Shown here: positions 57,716 through 64,000 of the stretch, in pieces
Layout of the letters: every line of letters begins with the position of its first letter
How positions within the stretch are numbered: the stretch's first letter is position 1
NCBI GenBank assembly: GCA_963921935.1
Contig: OY998176.1
Span: 175,208,445-175,272,444 of the forward strand
Reading direction: 5' to 3'
Origin: Galeruca laticollis
Taxonomy: Eukaryota; Arthropoda; Insecta; Coleoptera; Chrysomelidae
Length of the DNA stretch: 64,000 nt
The notes under the pieces: model-generated
The model's input: only the letters and a program-made list of their open reading frames with translations
What the model was told of the DNA's origin: nothing
Database searches by the model: none
Position numbers and translations under genes: made by a program

Positions 57716-59120
57716 TTCCTCCAAAAACAAAGTCAGGCGGCATCAACATCCAAGGATTGGTCACGAAGCTTGAAAGATTGAAAAAATAAAGCTCAGAGAG
57801 AAGAAAACAAGAGAAAAAAGCCAAATACGAGGAAAAAAAGCGGAGGGAGAGAGAAAGGTATTATAACAAAAAGGTTCATAAGCAACTAAAAAATGAACAG
57901 GATTCATCAGAAGTGTGAATATCTCCAGAATGCAGTGTATCTTATATAGGCAGCAGTTCTAAAACATATGACCATCATATAAATCGGAGCAATAATAATG
58001 AAGAAGAGATGAGCCTCACTAAAGGAAATACACCGAAAATAAAAAGCAAGAAGAAATCCACTGACGAAAAACGGAGACAATAACGGGAGAAAAAGAAGAA
58101 GCAAAGGGAAAAAATTAAACTGGATAAAGAACAACATGAAGAGTTCTGCAAGAAAGACAGGGAAAGGAAGAGACAAGCGTATGTACCAGTAGCAGAAAGA
58201 TTTTGGAAGCAGCAGCAACGCAAACGAAAAATGTGGCGCGAATCGAAAAGATTGGAATGAGCAAAAAATAAAGAAAGAAAAAGGATTGAAGAATTTCTGA
58301 CAGAAAACAGTCCACTGGAGATTGTACAACAAAATGAAAATACACCACCATCGACACCAATTCCACCAGAACACCAACAAATAAGAAAAAATACTCTAGT
58401 CATACAACAGCAACAAGAACATTTTGATTATGTTGAACGTCTCGAAAATGCTAAAGTTGAGAAAGCTCGGCTGATGAAAAAAATAAAAGATCTCAATGAG
58501 AAAGTAAGACAGTCAAAGCACCCCCTTAAATTAGAGAAATGTAAATCTGAACGATACAAAAAGAGATTACAGACTTCTCGTTCATCTTATCAAGAGAATC
58601 TTCGAACGCCTTCTCATAGAACACAAGTTGACGACATGATAAAAAGAGGTGATCCTAATACAATCAAAAAACAACTTCTGGTCGGTCAAGTTCTTCAACA
58701 TCACAACAAAGAATCTTCTACAAGGAGTTCCAGTACTTTGGATAAAAAAGTCATCAGCAATGTTATAAGCAGAAAATTCTCCAAGAAGTATCGAATAACA
58801 AAGTATTTTAAATGAAATATTTCATACCATAAAGACAATCAATCTCTTTCTCAATCCAACCCGACATTCAACCTATTGCAGCCAAGAACAGTAAAACAAA
58901 ATGTGGAGTTAAAGAAGCAAATTCAAGATTTCTTTATCAGTGATGTTGCTTCTGTGCAGGCTCCTAGAAAAAAATTAAGTATTACCTTCAGAAAAATAAA
59001 ATGCAAAAAATATATCTCACTGATTCCATAGCAAACCTTCATAAACTGTTTAATGAGAAATACAGAAACGTAAGTTTCACAACTTTCTACAAACATAAGC
59101 CATTTTGAGTTGTCAGACAA
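57716..59120 (+). pseudogene. Lys/Arg-rich coiled-coil N-terminal part of the unassigned transposase
   Basis: From MKVPPKTKSGGINIQGLVTK (57708 region), preceded by a plausible intron (donor GTATGT at 57351, acceptor TTTAG about 57706). It is full of charged helices (KYEEKKRREREK, KSTDEKRRQ, EEFCKKDRERKRQAYVPVAE, RKRKMWRESKRLE) with stops at about 57787, 57916, 58081 and 58258; then an open 113-codon stretch 58474-58815. Such arrays of RxxKR helices precede the catalytic part in uncharacterised invertebrate proteins of this kind. Basic coiled coils could bind DNA or mediate self-assembly, but that is inference. Confidence 0.6.
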
Positions 59121-59186
59121 AAGCTTGAAGTACGAAGCACCTAACTATGTGTAAAACAGGCCAACTTCTCCTACATTTTTAAAAAG

Positions 59187-60676
59187 ATGTTGCTAACAAA
59201 ACAAATTTCTGTAGTAAACACAATAAGCGACTTAAGTAAAAGCATTTGCTGTAATGTCAATTCTGATGATTGCTTGAGTAGAATGTGCAATGTATGTGCT
59301 GATAAATTAAGCAACATACTAAGTAAAGACGCCAACTTAAATGAAAAAGTTTCATACGATAAATGGGAGGCAATATTTGAAAACAGAATTGATAAGAATC
59401 GAAAAGAAATTAAAGTCAAAATTACTACAAATCGAGTGTACAAGAGATGAGGACAGTTTTCGAAAGCAGCTTAAAGATGTTTTTGCCTCACCACTTTAGA
59501 GCTCATCATCAGCTGGAACAGATACAATAAACTAAACCACGGTAAAGCAATCATTAGTGTCTATTTTTCCGAGAACTATATTTGCAAATTTGATGAGGAG
59601 GTCCAAAGTGTTCATTTTGGCGGTTCAAAGAGACAACTTGCTTTGCATACCGGTGTTATGTATTTTAGACATGAAAATCGTGAAATTGAATGCCTCTCAT
59701 TTATGGAGTATCAGACGATTGGCTTCATAATGCAATGTCAGTTTGGGCACATCTAAAACCAGTTTTAACTTTAATGGTAGAACGAAAAATCAAAGTTGTA
59801 CATTTTGTTAGCGATGGGCCGACGTCACAATACAAAAACAAATCCAACTTTCAACTGTTCTGTTATTTTGCTGCCTTTTATGGAATATAGTTTTCCACCT
59901 GGAATTTTTACGAGCCCGGCCACGGCAAAAGTGTTGCTGGTGGTGTTGGTGGCACTATTAAACGATTGGCAGACCAGGCCGTAGCTTTTGGAAAAAGCAT
60001 AATCTCAGCTAAGACATTTATTGATGGTGTGCAAACAATACCAAAATATTCTTGTACCAAATTTCAACTACCGACATCAATGGAGTATTTGGGTGACAAT
60101 TTAGTGAGTGTTCCAAACACAATGGAAATAAGACAACTTATATGGTTTAATGAAACACCAAATTCTCTTATCTTAAAATATAAAAGTTGTCTATCGTGCA
60201 AATCAAAGTGTGACCATCACTTTCTACAATCACCAGAATTTGTACTTCAGATCAGTTTACTAAGTGAGTCGATCAAAAACCCTAATTTGGAAGAACAAAA
60301 TGATTCTGATGAAGATAATTTGCCACTTTCGGTAATACAATCTAAGAATTGTACTTCCTCTAACGAAAAACAAAAACTGTCTACCGAAATAGTAAAAGGA
60401 ACTTGGCTCTTGGTAAAATTTCTCATTCAAGCGTCAAAAGAAACTTTAAAGTACCTTTATTACATTTGCCAAGTTTCCTCAATTTTTGACACAAAATACG
60501 AAGGAACTTTTTTGCGCAAGAAATCAACGAGGCATCACCAAGGCTTCATTTATGGTTTTCCTGACGTTCCCGATGTATTTTCATTTGAGCTAACAAATGT
60601 AATAGAGAAGCTTCCAGATCCCGAACCCTATGGACGTGGATTATTAAAGTTCAATATTAATACAGATTGCATTTAG
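59187..60676 (+). pseudogene. Catalytic part of the unassigned transposase-like protein
   Basis: Recognisable blocks: a Cys-rich patch CNVNSDDCLSRMCNVCADKL (59248-59307); FSENYICKFDEEVQSVHFGG (about 59570-59625) and LALHTGVMYF; VHFVSDGPTSQYKNKSNFQL (59799-59855); NFYEPGHGKSVAGGVGGTIK (about 59905-59965); then an open 236-codon frame to TGRG-less end DPEPYGRGLLKFNINTDC (60676). Similar proteins in insects and other invertebrates show the same order (D-FSEN, SDG..QYKN, F....HGK..DG.GG..KR), suggesting a DDE/RNase H-like fold. The first Asp appears replaced (VYFSENY, where VDFSEN is usual). Two frameshifts and stops make this copy dead. Confidence 0.6.
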
Positions 60677-61138
60677 TTATTTGTTATTTTTTCGTTTAAA
60701 CGTAGTAGGTATGCATTCTCCAACTTTTGTTTAATATTTTTGATACCTACATATTTTTGCTAACTTGTGTTTCATGTTTTTTGATTGTTTACTAAATAAT
60801 ATTACACTTAATTAGTAGATTTTTTTATCCTTTCCATCCATTTTCTTGTCTTCTCCGCCCCCTTGCTTTTTTTGTTGGAAAATCCTCTTAAAGTATAGTT
60901 TTTTAATAGTATTTCACTTTATATACTCTTTTTTGACAATTCTCTTCTGGCCAAGGAACATGTTTATAGAAAATTACAATATGTTATGTCTGTAAAAGAA
61001 AAAACAAGTTACATTTCACTAAACCATGTTATTTTAGAACAAAATTTTCGGCGTTTTTAGGTATGTCTAATTAGGTAACCCAAATAATGTGAACCTTATC
61101 ATAATAATAATAGCTGGCTATAACAAATACAATATAAG

Positions 61139-61149
61139 TATATATATAA

Positions 61150-61182
<33 letters not shown>
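61139..61182. repeat. (TA)n microsatellite
   Basis: TATATATAAATATG followed by a pure TA run, ending TAATATG. Confidence 0.9.
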
Positions 61183-61186
<4 letters not shown>

Positions 61187-61639
61187 GATTATTTCAAAGA
61201 GGCGTTTATTTAATTTGTTTGATATATTATTGGTTACTTTAATAGTTATTAACAGTTATAAAGTCGTAGTCTTGTTTAAAATATAGACTTGACTTACCTT
61301 TGGCTAGCTCCTAATATATATAAGTTAATGTCAATTTAAAATTTTTAATAGAGTCGGTAGCATGAAGACTTCTCCCTTTGAGTTCCGGACGCACAAATAT
61401 AAGTATAATTTAATTTTGAATATCTACTTCTTAGATTGACATATTTTATTTAATTCAGAAACAAAGTCTTTCCTGAATACATACCTTTGATTTTAATGAT
61501 TTCAAAAATTCTCATATAGACTGAAGTAAGCAGAATCTTTTTTATAAAGTTTTTTATGGACATGAATGAAAATAAAATACCAACACTTTCTATAAAATGA
61601 TTTAATAAATTGTTACTATCAAAATTTGCATTATTTTTA

Positions 61640-61800
61640 ACATCAAAACTTACCACTCTTGCATTCCATCCAGTCATGCGTTCTGAATACCTTGGATGAT
61701 TGCGTCGGCGCATAAGAGAAATGTATCCTCTTATAGAGATACACGCGACACTAAACGTGGCATTTACAGTCGATGTTATAGGTATAAACTGTTTATACAC
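61640..61800 (-). other. Possible unassigned exon
   Basis: The minus frame ISIRGYISLMRRRNHPRYSE, then RMTGWNARV, is more protein-like than the surrounding DNA and ends at GTAAGT (about 61654). I do not recognise it, and its phase does not fit the upstream Osiris junction. May be chance. Confidence 0.2.
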
Positions 61801-61829
61801 TTCTATCGTTCATAAGTTTGGTGAAATTA

Positions 61830-63590
61830 TTAATATGTTATTTAAATTTGAACTATATAATTACACATATTTATAAAAGCAATACAAATGAATTGATATG
61901 AGGATAGTGATGAATAGAAAAGGTCAAACATGCATTAGAAGGAAAGAAGAAATGGAGATTATATGAACATTTATGTACAACGTGAACAATTGAAGAAATG
62001 ATTTAATTTAACAAGTAAGTGCTATATTATCTATTATTAACATTGTATGTATATCCATAGATATCATATGATATTCATCATATTATAAAGTTTTTGGCCT
62101 TTTTTTGTGATATTATTTAAACGTTCAAACTATATATTTTATTGTTCACTTTATTCTTTTGGAATTCCAAAATTATTATTCAAAAACACAGACTTTTTTT
62201 TTCGAAGCTTCGGTACCTGAACTGCAGCCAGCATCTCCCAAATTCTTGACGATTTCTCATCGGAGAAATGCAACTTTCTGTTCACTTCCGTTTATACACA
62301 CAGTTTAATCAACATCAATATTACTCTTTCAATACATTTTTTGACTTAAAACTTTAATTTGTTATATCATTTTATAAAATTTTGAAGAGGAGATTTATAT
62401 AGAAGCCATCATCTTCTCCACCCAAGCACGATTGTCTTTTTTCTATCAAATCAACAAACTTTCAACTCCTCAAATGCATAGCCTGCTTTTCCGTATTTTT
62501 GTCACAATAATTGTTGACTTGAATGTTTTTTTAGAAAAAATGTAAAATTATTCATTTCAACATTTCTGGACTCATAAACACGTGATATAAGTTTATATTG
62601 TATTAGGGATTATATAAAATGTCTTATTCATATATTATACTAACAAATTTTGTTATAATTCCCTTTTATCACTATTTACATCTAATTATACAAAATCTGC
62701 AACCTAAAATAATGATTAATACATATGGTTTTAAATCTGTGAATTTTCACTAATTTTGTCTTACATAAACTCTCAGTTAATTCCAAATTTGTCTTTATTG
62801 TTCTACATTCAATTAGTAACCAACAAATTTAAGTTGGCAAGAAAATCACTAAATTTGATTACTTGCTGTTTATAGAGATTAATGAGTTATCATATTTCCT
62901 TGACAGATACCTTGGCTCTGTTCCGTATGTCACCAATTATAAAGTTTTCTTTCAATTCTTTTTTTCAATTTTAAACCTTTACTAACATCATCTGTAAATA
63001 TAGATAACTAATTAGTGAGTTGAATATTAATTTTTATTCTGTTTATCCAGATAATCACGTGGCAGCGTTCAGATTATTTGGACACATGTTGACATTGACT
63101 TGACCTGGGATTAATTGTTAAGGTAAAATTTTTATGCTTATTCATACAATGTTGTTATAATTTTTATTAATTATCCTTTAAATCCTTTTGGCAACTGTTT
63201 TTCTCAATATCTGACAATATATTTGCTCACTTCATTCTATTTGTCTATATGAAATCTTCATTTTTAACTTTCTTGTGTTTACTGGTACACCATACGTATT
63301 AATATAACATTTTAATGTCTGTTCAAATTTGTGAATAGTTTTTATATAATAGAGGACTAGTTCAATATATATATTCATTACTTGGATAACCGAATATTTA
63401 GACAAAATTGGAGGGGGACGGAAAGGACCTTTTTATTATTCTCACTATTCTGCCACAGTTTCGCCAATATGAAATATGCAACCAAAAAAAATTTACTTTT
63501 TAGAAAATACAGGGTTAAAAGTTATATTTGAGATGATTTGCAAGTTACTTATGAAACTTTTTTTTCTGCGAAAAAATCGCCGAATTTTAA
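61830..63590. other. AT-rich stretch, no gene recognised
   Basis: No ORF above 60 codons. A single GGGGGACGGAAAGGACC site lies at 63412, resembling the motif around the unassigned transposon. Confidence 0.4.
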
Positions 63591-63604
63591 AATTGAAAGA
63601 AATA

Positions 63605-63745
63605 CCCATACACCCGTTGTAGTGGATCTGGTGAGCAAAATATCAATAGGGTTTTTTTGGGAGACTAATTGAATAATATTGAATTATAAAATTGGTCACT
63701 TGTGTACACACTCCAGTGGCTGCATCGTGATAAAAAAAAATGAAA
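63605..63745 (+). repeat. Satellite-like monomer, diverged
   Basis: CACCCGTTGTAGTGG, AAAATATCAATAGGGTT, ATAATATTGAATTATAAAAT, TTGGTCACTTG and CATCGTGATAA align in order with 56640-56775. Confidence 0.7.
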
Positions 63746-63834
63746 TCACTCCAAAAATAATAAAAAACGCAATTTACTGTTTGGACCCCTACTATGTGGA
63801 ATCTACTCATATTGCTTTTTTAATGTAACTAACT

Positions 63835-63915
63835 GTTTCGAAATAATTCCACAATATATTGAAAAAATGTAAAAATTTGACAATTATTTTGATATTGCTA
63901 CCATCGTCAGAATAT
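63835..63915 (-). repeat. Second relic of the hammerhead-like Penelope repeat
   Basis: On the minus strand: CTGACGA, stem II (GGTA...TATC, one G-U pair), then AAAAT where GAAAC is expected, AATTGTC. TAATTCCACAATA and TTGACAATT are shared with 998-1040, so this is the same repeat family as the motif at 1022-1070. Confidence 0.5.
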
Positions 63916-63969
63916 TTATTAAACAAAAACAGTTAGTATTATTGAAAAAGTAATCAAAAATGCAGTATA

Positions 63970-64000
63970 TATAGATTTATAGGACCCGTTGTACTGGCTA
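63970..64000 (+). repeat. Start of another satellite monomer, cut by the window edge
   Basis: ATAGATTTATAGGACCCGTT, then GTACTGGC, is nearly identical to the start of the monomer at 56640, so a further copy, perhaps an array, continues outside. Confidence 0.7.

Larger units (their letters stand above)
56985..60890 (+). mobile_element. Putative DNA transposon of a superfamily I cannot assign
   Basis: A transposase-like gene (57716-60676) is preceded within 750 bp by six sites resembling TCGTCTCCGTCCCTTT: 56995 (GTCCTATCCGTTCCTTT), 57185, 57370, 57529, and in reverse at about 57557 and 57578. Related words lie after the gene (TCCTTTCCATCC and GTCTTCTCCGCCCCCTT, 60830-60862) and at 63410-63430 in reverse. 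Multiple subterminal copies of one motif are what transposase binding sites look like. Exact ends and target duplication were not found. Confidence 0.45.

Noticed and set aside
57907..58403. Long minus-strand frames of up to 157 codons rich in Phe, Leu and Cys
   Set aside because: They are antisense to Lys/Arg-rich coding DNA on the plus strand; the hydrophobic look comes from reverse-reading AAA and AAG codons.
61089..61286. Tyr-Ile repeat frame
   Set aside because: Translation of a TA microsatellite.
61640..61800. Candidate upstream Osiris exon
   Set aside because: No signal peptide or Osiris Cys pattern, and the donor phase does not match the acceptor at 46717; kept only as a low-confidence unassigned exon.
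1..64000. CRISPR arrays, bacterial operons, rRNA genes
   Set aside because: No regularly spaced identical repeats, no dense gene order and no rRNA-like conserved segments; the window is eukaryotic.

Overview
The window is AT-rich, intron-bearing nuclear DNA from an insect. The strongest organismal clue is a two-exon fragment of an Osiris-family (DUF1676) gene, a family found in insects, on the minus strand at 43515-46717. Nearly everything else that can be recognised is transposable-element DNA in different states of decay: Penelope-like, Jockey/CR1-like LINE, Ty3/Gypsy (three families), BEL/Pao, mariner/Tc1-like, hAT (two types), PIF/Harbinger, a tyrosine-recombinase (Crypton-like) fragment, and a transposase-like gene whose superfamily I cannot name. 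I cannot fix the order; the mix of elements would suit a beetle or a hemipteran.

Layout. 1-3.07 kb: Penelope-like element on the minus strand, with a hammerhead-like motif downstream and an inverted partial copy beside it. 3.07-4.13 kb: mariner remnant joined to a LINE (4.1-7.7 kb, minus) whose two ORFs carry a few stops and a deletion. 8.37-11.32 kb: a complete PIF/Harbinger element with 58-bp terminal inverted repeats, TAA target duplications and two open, spliced genes interlocked on opposite strands. 11.3-13.0 kb: LINE ORF1 fragment and a broken hAT gene. 14.45-18.88 kb: Gypsy-1, inside a family of short CCAATGAACG-type repeats. 19.28-21.45 kb: truncated BEL/Pao element. 24.40-29.80 kb: Gypsy-2, full length, inserted in a TA microsatellite, with a primer-binding site matching the tRNA-Pro type. 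31.5 kb: ~160-bp satellite-like monomers. 32.3-33.0 kb: pseudogene of a YqaJ-type exonuclease. 34.56-38.15 kb: CR1/Jockey-like LINE. 40.1-42.8 kb: ZMYM-like hAT pseudogene.

43.5-46.7 kb: the Osiris exons, read on the minus strand; the next exon upstream must lie to the right, and that intron region holds Gypsy-3 (46.9-52.9 kb), itself interrupted and containing the tyrosine-recombinase fragment. 54.2-54.7 kb: a 486-bp palindrome with 227-bp arms about 98% identical. 55.1-56 kb: DDE transposase remnant. 57-60.9 kb: unassigned transposase-like gene with repeated copies of a TCGTCTCCGTCCCTTT-like motif around its 5' end. 61-64 kb: AT-rich DNA with satellite monomers at the right edge.

The only element that looks able to move is the Harbinger. 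Its MADF-BESS protein and its DDE transposase would be the usual two-protein pair of such elements. The rest is a record of nested insertion and decay around one insect gene.
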